This document shows positions 7,704-13,768 of a DNA stretch of 16,399 nt, one piece after another; position 1 is the first letter of the stretch; each line of letters starts with the position of its first letter. A program made the position numbers and the translations under genes. The DNA comes from Candidatus Desantisiibacteriota bacterium (GTDB lineage Bacteria > JACRDZ01), in NCBI GenBank assembly GCA_016209155.1, contig JACQWU010000137.1, positions 1 through 16,399 on the forward strand. Reading direction: 5' to 3'. The notes beneath the pieces were generated by a model that ran no database searches, was not told the origin of the DNA, and saw nothing but the letters and a program-made list of their open reading frames with translations.

Positions 7704-8813
7704 TTATAAATGAAAATCAGTTGGGTATTCAATCACTATTTTAAATTCTGAATAAGGAATATTATCTAAACTAAAAATGGTTTTATCCAATGAATAAGCT
7801 GTGATACTCATATTATGTATTTCACAAACTTTTTTAGCAAAAAACAATCCAATTCCAGTCCAACCAAATTTTTCTTTAACATATTTACCCCTTACATTTC
7901 TTAAAAAAATATTATCAATTTCTGAAATTTCAATTTTAGGTCCAATATTTTTTATTTCAATTTTTTCAGAGTTATACTTTTTAATAAATTCAACTGTAAT
8001 ATCATTATCACGTGGAGAATATTTAATTGCATTATCTAAAATCACAAATGGCAACAAATCAAGAATTGGGAAGCCATAAAGTTCAGTTGTTGAATTCCCA
8101 ATTATTTTTATTTTTTTTCTATCTATTCTGCATCTATTATCAAGGCAGTGTTTAACTTTATCAAATTTTTTATATATTCCCATAGGCGTTTTTGTTTGCA
8201 TAGTTACGCTCATTGGATTAAAAATAAAATCATATGCATCAAGTCTAATAGAAACTAATGAACTTGTACTAAATATATTTGCAGTTAAATCTTTTAGGAA
8301 TTCCAACTCAGTATTTTCTAATTTATTATAATTTTCTTTTGAAATATGTATATTTATTTCTTCTGATTGACTTTTGATTTCTCTATTTAGTTTTCGAATT
8401 TCATGCATTATAGCTTCAACAAAATCAATATTTTCTTTTAATTTTTTTTCAGCGTCTATTTTTTGCAGCTTTAAAGCTAATGCGTTTTCATTTACATCTA
8501 AAAAATTTTCAAATTGCTCAACTGATAATTCTTGTGTAAACATATCATTATCAATTTTATCTTTTAGTTTTCTTTTATTAAAATGTCCTTTTATTCTCAT
8601 TGATGTAAAAATTATTTTATTATTACAAAAAGTTGTTGTGAATGTCGAAAATCCATATGGGCATATTTTATATCCATCTTTTAGAATAGCATTTTTATAA
8701 AAAACATTACATTTTTTTCTATTTTTATTACAAAATTTATAAGTTTTTAATAATAAACCATCAGAGGGTAATTGATTGTTTCCTAAATCAGTAATATAAG
8801 GTAAATAGATCAT
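7704..8813 (-). CDS. Histidine-kinase-like ATPase with N-terminal cysteine cluster
   Basis: A 369-residue soluble protein with no membrane segment or signal peptide. The N terminus has Cys28, Cys35, Cys51 (in ICPYGFSTF) and Cys63, a spacing that suggests a metal- or redox-binding sensor. Residues about 95-150 are helical and hold MHEIRKLNREI with His137 at the place of a phosphorylatable DHp histidine. The GHKL ATPase domain has an N-box LLPFVILDNAIKYSPRDN (Asn261), a weak G1 box (IKNIGPKI, 287-294, lacking the Asp of DxGxG) and a good G2 box GWTGIGLFFAKKV (317-329) before H-N-M. It is thus kinase-like, but its partner is unclear: no response regulator is encoded nearby. It is very AT-rich. 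Immediately upstream on the same strand is a small gene with a frame break, and divergently placed is a second GHKL protein. A role as the sensor of this module is inferred. Confidence 0.72.
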   Translation of the reverse strand: MIYLPYITDLGNNQLPSDGLLLKTYKFCNKNRKKCNVFYKNAILKDGYKICPYGFSTFTTTFCNNKIIFTSMRIKGHFNKRKLKDKIDNDMFTQELSVEQFENFLDVNENALALKLQKIDAEKKLKENIDFVEAIMHEIRKLNREIKSQSEEINIHISKENYNKLENTELEFLKDLTANIFSTSSLVSIRLDAYDFIFNPMSVTMQTKTPMGIYKKFDKVKHCLDNRCRIDRKKIKIIGNSTTELYGFPILDLLPFVILDNAIKYSPRDNDITVEFIKKYNSEKIEIKNIGPKIEISEIDNIFLRNVRGKYVKEKFGWTGIGLFFAKKVCEIHNMSITAYSLDKTIFSLDNIPYSEFKIVIEYPTDFHL

Positions 8814-8817
8814 TTTA

Positions 8818-9011
8818 TTAACCCGTTATTTTTTTAATAATGATATTTGAAACAAAATTTAGAATTATTTTTTTCAACTCAGATGGTAAGGAATTTTCGA
8901 GACTTTTAATAGGAAACGTTTTATTTTTATTAAGAATATACTTAACATATTCATCTTCTAGTTTAAGGAGATGTTCTGCGGATATTCCAATTTTAATTAA
9001 TCGTTACTCAT
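8818..9011 (-). pseudogene. Small unknown gene (about 64 residues) with a one-base frame break near its start
   Basis: On the minus strand ATG at 9011 follows a good AGAGGAAAG site and reads M-S-N-D-stop. One base out of frame the sequence continues as RLIKIGISAEHLLKLEDE, then LPSELKKIILNFVSN and KKITG, to a TAA at 8820-8818, five bases before the kinase-like gene's ATG at 8813. The length of 194 bases is one short of a 65-codon gene; an extra A in the AGTAACG stretch would give M-S-K-R-L-I-K-I-G. So this is probably a real small gene, translationally coupled to the kinase-like gene, that is either mutated or misread. The protein would be small, helical and charged, like a partner or regulator. 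I do not recognise the family. The plus-strand ORF over the same bases looks like its shadow. Confidence 0.5.
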
Positions 9012-9078
9012 TTTCGCTTTCCTCTGCATTTTTTTCGAAAAAATTATTGATTTCATATTTTTTCGTGATTAAATACTA

Positions 9079-9109
9079 ATCATAAATCTTAATTTATGAA
9101 AATTGTCAA
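9079..9109 (-). promoter_or_regulatory. Candidate promoter and operator of the small gene/kinase unit
   Basis: On the minus strand TTGACA (9109-9104) and TATGAT (9084-9079) are separated by 19 bases, longer than ideal. The spacer holds a perfect inverted repeat CATAAAT-CTTA-ATTTATG (9081-9098) that overlaps the -10, as an operator would. The leader to ATG 9011 is about 60 bases. Confidence 0.45.
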
Positions 9110-9131
9110 TAAAATGTATATGATAATCATC

Positions 9132-9203
9132 GTATCCGATACTTTCTGTCCCTTAGTTTTTTTACCATGATTTTTTGAGAGGATACAGAAATAAGGTTAA
9201 AAA
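9132..9203 (+). promoter_or_regulatory. Palindrome and weak promoter candidate upstream of the STAS/HATPase gene
   Basis: GTATCCGATAC (9132-9142) is a perfect 11-base palindrome. Further on, TTGAGA (9175-9180), a 17-base spacer and TAAAAA (9198-9203) give a weak plus-strand promoter. TTTCTGT (9143-9149) and ACAGAAA (9185-9191) also form an inverted pair. Together these make a plausible control region for the rightward genes, but no element is decisive. Confidence 0.3.
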
Positions 9204-9272
9204 ATTTTCCGATTAACTGTTAATATGATTTTCAACTAAATCAAAAAATAAATTTTTATAAATAAATTTAAA

Positions 9273-9296
9273 TTTGGAATAGTATTTGGAATAGTA
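9273..9296 (+). repeat. Perfect 12-bp tandem duplication over the ribosome binding site
   Basis: TTTGGAATAGTA occurs twice in direct tandem (9273-9284 and 9285-9296), ending one base before the ATG at 9298. Each copy carries a GGAA that could act as ribosome site, the second at normal spacing. Confidence 0.85.
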
Positions 9297-9297
9297 A

Positions 9298-10590
9298 ATG
9301 AAGCCAATTAAAATAAAAATATCCTCATCTGCTGTTGTTGGTAATATTGAAAGTAATTTTGCTGACTATTTTTCGGAAAATAAATTTAACCAGTCGTGGC
9401 AGATAGATTTGTCTACTGTTGATTTTATAGAAATAGCTTCAATGGTTTATTTGGCTCAATTGATTTATAGAAGGTACAAACAAAACATCGAAACAAAAAT
9501 TATTCTTCCAATATCGTCTTCTGTATTAATTATTTTACATACATGGAGATTTTTTGAAATCATTGAAGATTTAACTAATATAAAAATTCTAAATTTTATT
9601 GATGGTGAATTTGAAAAATTTTCCGAGGTTAAGATTGAAATTGGAGGTAAAACTTTTCACAAGGATATCAATAAAGATTATTTTGAAAAATACTATTCAG
9701 ATAAGTCTATTAATGAATTAATAAAAAAAGGCTTTTTTTCTTTGATTTGTTTGCCATTTAAAACTATGGAAGAAAAAGAATTCGCACTAAAAAACCAAAG
9801 AATTCAATGGAATGCAGATAAATTAATTTCTGATGTCCTAGAAAAAAATCTTTTACTTAATGTTGAAGTTGGGAATATACTTGCAAACACTATTATTTAT
9901 GAGTGTTTAACCAATGCCGCTCATCACCCACAGTCAGATTATTTAGTAATAGGATCATTCTTTGACTTAAAAAAAACATCTAAAAAAGAAAATGTAATAT
10001 ATTATTTTACAATTGTTATATGGGATAATGGTAATAGTATTATAAAAACCTTGAAGGATTCCATTGATAATGGTAAAAATATTCGTGCAGAAAAATCATT
10101 TTTACTTGCCAAAACGCATAGTCTCACATCATGGATAAAATTAACCAGAAACTATATATCAACATCAAATAATAATTTTTTATACTATGACTTTATACCT
10201 GATAAAAAAACTGATAAAGACGAGATATTTGTTTCCTCCTTTTTCCCAGGAATTTCTAGAGATCCAAACAGGGAACAAAATTTAAGTTTTGAAAATAATA
10301 GTACGAATAAAGAAGCGATAGAAAAACATGATCCTGGATTGGGTCTAACCTATTTACTTAATGCTGTTATTGAAAAACTAAATGGAAATTTGTCTGTTAG
10401 AACAAATGAATACTTTTTGAATATAAAAAAAGGTAATAAGAATATTATATCAGAGTTTGAATCCTTAAAAAGTAAATCCGTTGCTTATAAAGCTGATCTG
10501 GAGTTGAAAAGATTAAAGGGATTAGAAAATCTTAATTATTCACAAGCAATTGACTTGTTGCAAATAAAAGAAAAAATCAAGATAAATTAA
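9298..10590 (+). CDS. STAS-like domain fused to GHKL (HATPase) domain
   Basis: A 430-residue soluble protein. ATG 9298 is fixed as the start because a TAA lies in frame directly upstream (9295-9297). Residues about 30-90 look like a STAS domain (SWQIDLSTVDFIEIASMVYL, the beta strand and helix seen in anti-sigma antagonists). Residues about 190-390 form a GHKL ATPase: N-box YECLTNAAHH at 201-210 (Glu202, Asn206), G1 box IWDNGNSI (Asp243, Gly245), and G2 box DPGLGL at 345-350 followed by a long helix and NGNLSV. This fuses the two partners, STAS and anti-sigma-type kinase, that are usually separate proteins in sigma-factor switching. No DHp histidine is seen, so autophosphorylation is unlikely. 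The 3' end overlaps by 37 bases an open frame that continues into a phosphoribosyltransferase-like protein. Whether this makes a fusion is unresolved. Base composition is very AT-rich, unlike the liv operon. Confidence 0.7.
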   Translation: MKPIKIKISSSAVVGNIESNFADYFSENKFNQSWQIDLSTVDFIEIASMVYLAQLIYRRYKQNIETKIILPISSSVLIILHTWRFFEIIEDLTNIKILNFIDGEFEKFSEVKIEIGGKTFHKDINKDYFEKYYSDKSINELIKKGFFSLICLPFKTMEEKEFALKNQRIQWNADKLISDVLEKNLLLNVEVGNILANTIIYECLTNAAHHPQSDYLVIGSFFDLKKTSKKENVIYYFTIVIWDNGNSIIKTLKDSIDNGKNIRAEKSFLLAKTHSLTSWIKLTRNYISTSNNNFLYYDFIPDKKTDKDEIFVSSFFPGISRDPNREQNLSFENNSTNKEAIEKHDPGLGLTYLLNAVIEKLNGNLSVRTNEYFLNIKKGNKNIISEFESLKSKSVAYKADLELKRLKGLENLNYSQAIDLLQIKEKIKIN

Positions 10591-11534
10591 AAATTCTTTT
10601 TGTTGTTGACTTAATTTATAGCGGAAACACTTTCATAAATAAATATAAAGAATTACAAACTTATTTCTATAATTCTGAAATTAGAGCACTTAGTATTTTG
10701 AACATTGATAATTCAATTGAATCAGAAGGAAAAGAAAACAAAAGAAAAATAGATCTCAATGCAAAAGATTTAATTGAGGTAGAATTTTTTTTAACAGTTC
10801 AACAAGTTAATTATCTCAAGGCAGATAATAACTGTCTCATGTGCCTTTATGATTTGCTACCGATGACTGATAGTAATTGTATTTGTGAAGATCACCTTAT
10901 ATCTTATGAAATGTGGTTAATGTGTGATATTGCGGGTTATAAATCTGAAGACTTTCAACCAAACAAAGGTCGAACAAAAATAGAATATTTACCTCATTCT
11001 ATTGAAATAATGAAAAATAATGCACCGTATTTAGCATATAAATTTAATAAACTTATTATTAAAAAAGATTTTAAAAAAAACTCCGATCTTATTTTGTTAT
11101 TTCCAGATGAAACAACGAATGAATTAGAATTAGTAAAACGCGATAATACCTTAATACTACTTAGTGAAACCCCCTCAGGTTATTTTGCAGAATCCTTAAA
11201 GCAGTTGGAAGATTTCCAATATTTTTCTATACCTAGAAATATAATAAGAAAACTTCAAGAAAAAGAAATTATGCTTAATGACATTCCTTCTCAAAATTCT
11301 GATTTCTATAATAATTTAAAAAAATTACCAGAAGCAATAATTATATTTGATGAATTTAAAAATTCCGGAGGGACATTTAGTATTATTTTAAAAATACTTG
11401 AATCTGTAAATAAAAAACCTATAGCATTTTTTCCAATTTTTGACTATTTCCCTTCTGATAAACAATTAAATAATATTCCAGTACTATCCTTATATAAATT
11501 TGATATAACACCAGAGGGTAATAATGCAAAATGA
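10554..11534 (+). CDS. Double phosphoribosyltransferase-like protein, true start unresolved
   Basis: The frame opens after a TGA at 10551-10553. It has no ATG, GTG or TTG until TTG at 10698, which gives 278 residues. Yet clearly coding sequence lies before that: ILFVVDLIYSGNTF (10593-10634) resembles the PRPP-binding loop of type I phosphoribosyltransferases such as PyrR. A second, more canonical loop, AIIIFDEFKNSGGTF, is at residues 213-227 counted from the TTG. Between them is a cysteine block C46-x2-C49 and C61-x-C63, a possible zinc site, and a segment SDLILLFPDETTNEL that looks like the first strands of the second PRTase core. The first PRTase lacks its N-terminal half. So either the upstream gene and this one are joined after a lost base in AAAAAA (10571-10576), or part of the gene is deleted. 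In this family the loop binds PRPP or a nucleotide. The stop overlaps the next gene by 11 bases. Confidence 0.55.
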   Translation, partial: LVANKRKNQDKLKILFVVDLIYSGNTFINKYKELQTYFYNSEIRALSILNIDNSIESEGKENKRKIDLNAKDLIEVEFFLTVQQVNYLKADNNCLMCLYDLLPMTDSNCICEDHLISYEMWLMCDIAGYKSEDFQPNKGRTKIEYLPHSIEIMKNNAPYLAYKFNKLIIKKDFKKNSDLILLFPDETTNELELVKRDNTLILLSETPSGYFAESLKQLEDFQYFSIPRNIIRKLQEKEIMLNDIPSQNSDFYNNLKKLPEAIIIFDEFKNSGGTFSIILKILESVNKKPIAFFPIFDYFPSDKQLNNIPVLSLYKFDITPEGNNAK

Positions 11535-12434
11535 ACAAAATGAAATTCAAATTCTTCAAGAAATTAAATCCATAGCTTATTTCATTGGCAATACTACTAA
11601 CACAGATAGTATTAAATTGAAACTTGCAGATTTCCATTATCGTGCAAAAAATTTACAGAATATAATATCTGTAGACCCTTCTAAACAGCCAATAATTAAA
11701 GAGCTTTTAAATCCTTCTTTTACCCTAAATGAAGAAAAATATTTAGCTGGTTCACGAATTAGTGCCATAAAGAAAGCAAAAGAAGTTTTGCGGGTAATTA
11801 ATGAAAAAAATATAGATTTATCAAATCATGGTTTTTTAAGCCTTGGAGGTGGAGATGGGACAGAACTATTTTTTGAAATTGAAAATTCTAAATCAAATTA
11901 TGGAATTTTAATGGAATATGACTTCTTCTCAGTAAATCGATTTAGTAATTTTCAAATTCCATTTTATTTAAGGAACTCTAAAAGAAAAATACGTACTGAA
12001 GTTATCGAATGCGATTTGTTAGATAAAATAAAATTTGATATTGCAAATAAATTAATTAAAGCCAGAAAATTGGATGGCATAGTGGTAGCAATACATGCTG
12101 TCCTTCATGAACTTTCAACTAGATCTCAATTAATGAAAGGTATGGGAATAAAAGATAAAATTGAAACTCTTTTTCGTAGAATTTATGATTTACACTCAAA
12201 TATTCTTTTAATTATTCGTGAACCAGGAATTCCGGAAAATTGGAAGGAGAGGATTATATATATATTACAATTGGAGATGAATATAAAAACGATTTTTTTG
12301 AAATACTTAAACAAATAAATGGGATACACTTTCAAAATAGTAATAGTAATTTTGAACTATTTGAAACAGGGACAATAAAATGTAAAAAGGATTTAGCAAT
12401 TGAATCTTTTAAATTTTACAGGGAATGGTTCTAA
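11524..12434 (+). pseudogene. Rossmann (SAM-dependent) methyltransferase-like protein with late frame break
   Basis: ATG 11524 follows an AGAGGG site and overlaps the PRTase gene by 11 bases. The first 240 residues show a helical N terminus (1-100) and a Rossmann start, FLSLGGGDGTEL at 104-115 (the glycine-rich SAM loop), then ILMEYD at 128-133 with the acidic ribose-binding residue Asp133. Later come DGIVVAIHAVLHELST near 184-199 and REPGIPENW near 232-240. At about 12243 the homologous reading shifts frame: the original frame runs to a TAA at 12318 through low-complexity sequence. The other frame gives EDYIYITIGDEYKNDFFEIL and a sensible C terminus to the TAA at 12432-12434. One missing A in AAGGAG would restore a protein of about 303 residues. 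Methyltransferase activity is inferred from the fold only; the substrate is unknown. It ends the rightward module. Confidence 0.6.
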
Positions 12435-12524
12435 AATTTTACCTAAACCGCAATGCTTTACTTATACAATTGCAAGAAAACGGACTTAAAAAGAGAACAA
12501 AATGGGGTCTTGTAAAATTATATT

Positions 12525-12659
12525 TTATATATTTTCAATCTTTTTAATAACACGGTTTATTGTTGCATAATGAACATTAAAATATTCCGATATTTCTTTT
12601 AATGCATATCCAAACTTTGAATAAGCTTCATAAATTAAATTTTTTTGCCACTTAAACTT
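12525..12659 (-). pseudogene. 3' relic of a REP-associated (Y1/IS200-like) transposase
   Basis: Read on the minus strand, 12659-12525 encodes KFKWQKNLIYEAY, then FGYALKEISEYFNVHYATIN and KKIENI before a TAA. This is the C-terminal helix-turn-helix I associate with REP-associated tyrosine transposases (GYTLKEIAxxLGxHYSTVSR). Beyond the stop comes ACAAGACCCCATTTTG, similar to the conserved 3' ends of those elements. The catalytic His-hydrophobic-His domain is absent: the frame begins directly after the stop codon of the antitoxin gene, in the same phase. So only about 44 codons of a decayed element remain. Confidence 0.65.
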
Positions 12660-13022
12660 TTATGCCGCCAGCTTAAATTGAATTATGTTATATTCCACAA
12701 GAGGTCTGCTGGTATATCTTCCCGAAAATTTATTTTTTTCGATTTTTATGACCCCTAATTCATTGAAAAAATTTATTATTTTGCTTAAATTGGATACATC
12801 TCTCTTGATTAACTTTGCGAGTTCATAAATGGAGGTAGGTTTGAAATTTATAATATAAGTCAAAACATCAATATTTCGTATGAAACGGGAAAAATCATTC
12901 TTATTATCAAACGAAATTTCAAAATTATGCTCTTTATTATAAAATTGCTTATTTTTTAAAGCATTTTTAAAATTATCCAGCACTTCAGATGATGTTTTTA
13001 ACGAAACAATTAATTTTTTCAT
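12660..13022 (-). CDS. tumA: TumA-like antitoxin, winged helix-turn-helix (HVO_A0114 family)
   Basis: A 120-residue protein. Residues about 50-98 form a winged helix-turn-helix (TSIYELAKLIKRDVSNLSKI as helices 2-3, then FFNELGVIKIEKN as the wing), which fits the HVO_A0114-type DNA-binding antitoxins. The N terminus (KLIVSLKTSSEVLDNF) and the C-terminal LAA end also match that family as I know it. Its start codon overlaps the stop of the toxin gene (ATGA at 13022-13019), so its translation depends on the toxin gene's translation. It would neutralise TumE and probably repress the shared promoter; the near-palindrome at 13313-13326 over the -10 box is a likely operator. The stop codon abuts a transposase relic in the same frame. 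The family call rests on pattern memory and on the gene pair. Confidence 0.75.
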   Translation of the reverse strand: MKKLIVSLKTSSEVLDNFKNALKNKQFYNKEHNFEISFDNKNDFSRFIRNIDVLTYIINFKPTSIYELAKLIKRDVSNLSKIINFFNELGVIKIEKNKFSGRYTSRPLVEYNIIQFKLAA

Positions 13023-13309
13023 AATTTTACTCCTAAATGTTCTAAAATTATTTTTTTAAAATCTTCTATAAGCTTATCTTCATCAACATAATCATATGGG
13101 ATCTCTTTGTCATCTATATGAATATGCGACCTTTTTGGTTTATGATTATCAATTAATATTTTTTTCTTTGTTTTAATATCAAAACAAATTAAGCTGAATT
13201 TATGACCATCAGGATAATTATCTGACTTTCCTACATTCCAAATTTTAAGTTCAAGAACATATCTATTTTGCAATTTAGCTTTATGCCAATAAACAATTTC
13301 AGCTTTCAT
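13019..13309 (-). CDS. tumE: TumE-like toxin (DUF6516)
   Basis: A 96-residue protein that fits the DUF6516/TumE family. It starts MKAEIVYWH, then has GHKFSLICFD (residues 35-44), an LIDNHKPKRSHIHID block (52-66) with His56, His62 and His64 close together, and a C-terminal PYDYVDEDKLIEDF helix. The D/N-x-x-H-x-H block is the family's conserved core and a likely active site, but its biochemistry cannot be read from sequence. It precedes the antitoxin gene, which is the usual order for this pair, and overlaps it by four bases. The start codon lies six bases after the -10 box of a consensus promoter, with no ribosome site, so the mRNA should be leaderless. Base composition is AT-rich like the central island. 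Confidence 0.78.
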   Translation of the reverse strand: MKAEIVYWHKAKLQNRYVLELKIWNVGKSDNYPDGHKFSLICFDIKTKKKILIDNHKPKRSHIHIDDKEIPYDYVDEDKLIEDFKKIILEHLGVKL

Positions 13310-13312
13310 ATT

Positions 13313-13344
13313 GGTATTATATTACCCATATAAAAATTTGTCAA
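13313..13344 (-). promoter_or_regulatory. Consensus promoter of the tumE-tumA operon, predicted leaderless transcript
   Basis: On the minus strand TTGACA (13344-13339), a 17-base spacer and TATAAT (13321-13316) are a perfect sigma70 promoter. Six bases later comes the A of the tumE ATG, where transcription should start. A near-palindrome GGTATTATATTACC (13313-13326; six of seven pairs) covers the -10 and may be the antitoxin operator. Confidence 0.75.
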
Positions 13345-13421
13345 CATAAAAGTACTTCAAAAATAGAAAATTTTTGTCCTTGAAATATTTTTAAAAAATG
13401 TTTGCAACTAAAAACTAATTA

Positions 13422-13466
13422 CAAGAAAAGTTTTTCTTGACATTTATATAGGATAGGGGGTATACT
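13422..13466 (+). promoter_or_regulatory. Promoter with CsoR-type operator and second inverted repeat
   Basis: TTGACA (13437-13442) and TATACT (13461-13466) with an 18-base spacer form a strong promoter about 20 bases before the DUF156 repressor gene. The spacer and -10 carry ATAGGATAGGGGGTAT, a G-tract flanked by ATA/TAT as in known CsoR-family operators. A second perfect inverted repeat, CAAGAAAA-GT-TTTTCTTG (13422-13439), overlaps the -35. Autoregulation is therefore likely. Confidence 0.65.
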
Positions 13467-13489
13467 ATATTATAAAGGAGACAAAAATT

Positions 13490-13747
13490 ATGAATGAAAG
13501 AAGAAAAGAAACACTCGCCCATGTTAAACGAATACAGGGACAAATCGATACGCTTGTAAAGTATATTGAAGAAGGAAAAGATTGCTCTGATATTGCTATG
13601 CTCACTACATCTATCGCGAAATCATTTGATACATTAAGATTTAGAACCCTTGAAGGGTTTATTTTAAATCACTTGCTTAAAGGGAAAAAAGTTCCGGAAG
13701 AAAAAATTAAAGCTTTAAATTCTTTAATCTCCCTTTATAAAAAATAG
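13490..13747 (+). CDS. CsoR/RcnR-family (DUF156) transcriptional repressor
   Basis: An 85-residue all-helical protein of the usual length. HVKRIQGQIDTLVKYIEEGKDC (residues 11-32) matches the family's first helix (R-I-x-G-Q ... D-C). The rest, SDIAMLTTSIAKSFDTLRFR, fits the second helix. The metal-site positions differ: Cys32 is present, but the residues 25 and 29 positions later, His and Cys in copper-sensing CsoR, are Phe57 and His61. So it does not carry the copper C-H-C set nor the two cysteines of sulfide-sensing CstR; its signal is unknown. The start has a good GGAG site. It is the first gene of a rightward operon with an ABC exporter cassette and lies behind a CsoR-type operator, so it probably represses its own operon until its signal arrives. 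Confidence 0.85.
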   Translation: MNERRKETLAHVKRIQGQIDTLVKYIEEGKDCSDIAMLTTSIAKSFDTLRFRTLEGFILNHLLKGKKVPEEKIKALNSLISLYKK

Positions 13748-13768
13748 ATCCAATAGGAGGAACAAACA

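Noticed and set aside
7801-8700. Plus-strand ORFs rich in Phe, Ser and Ile
   Set aside because: They are antisense readings of the AT-rich kinase-like gene and have no recognisable motif.
8840-9079. 79-codon plus-strand ORF
   Set aside because: The opposite strand carries a better protein (LIKIGISAEHLLKLEDE onward) with a ribosome site and coupling to the kinase gene.
10554-10590. Programmed -1 ribosomal frameshift joining the STAS-GHKL and PRTase frames
   Set aside because: Only a run of six A is present, not a proper X-XXY-YYZ site in phase, and no clear downstream stem is seen; kept only as a possibility to check.
12240-12434. An independent 64-residue gene starting at TTG
   Set aside because: It reads as the C terminus of the methyltransferase-like protein and has no ribosome site of its own.
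12490-12660. A complete insertion sequence
   Set aside because: Only the last 44 codons and a 3' end-like sequence are seen; no catalytic domain or second end is present.
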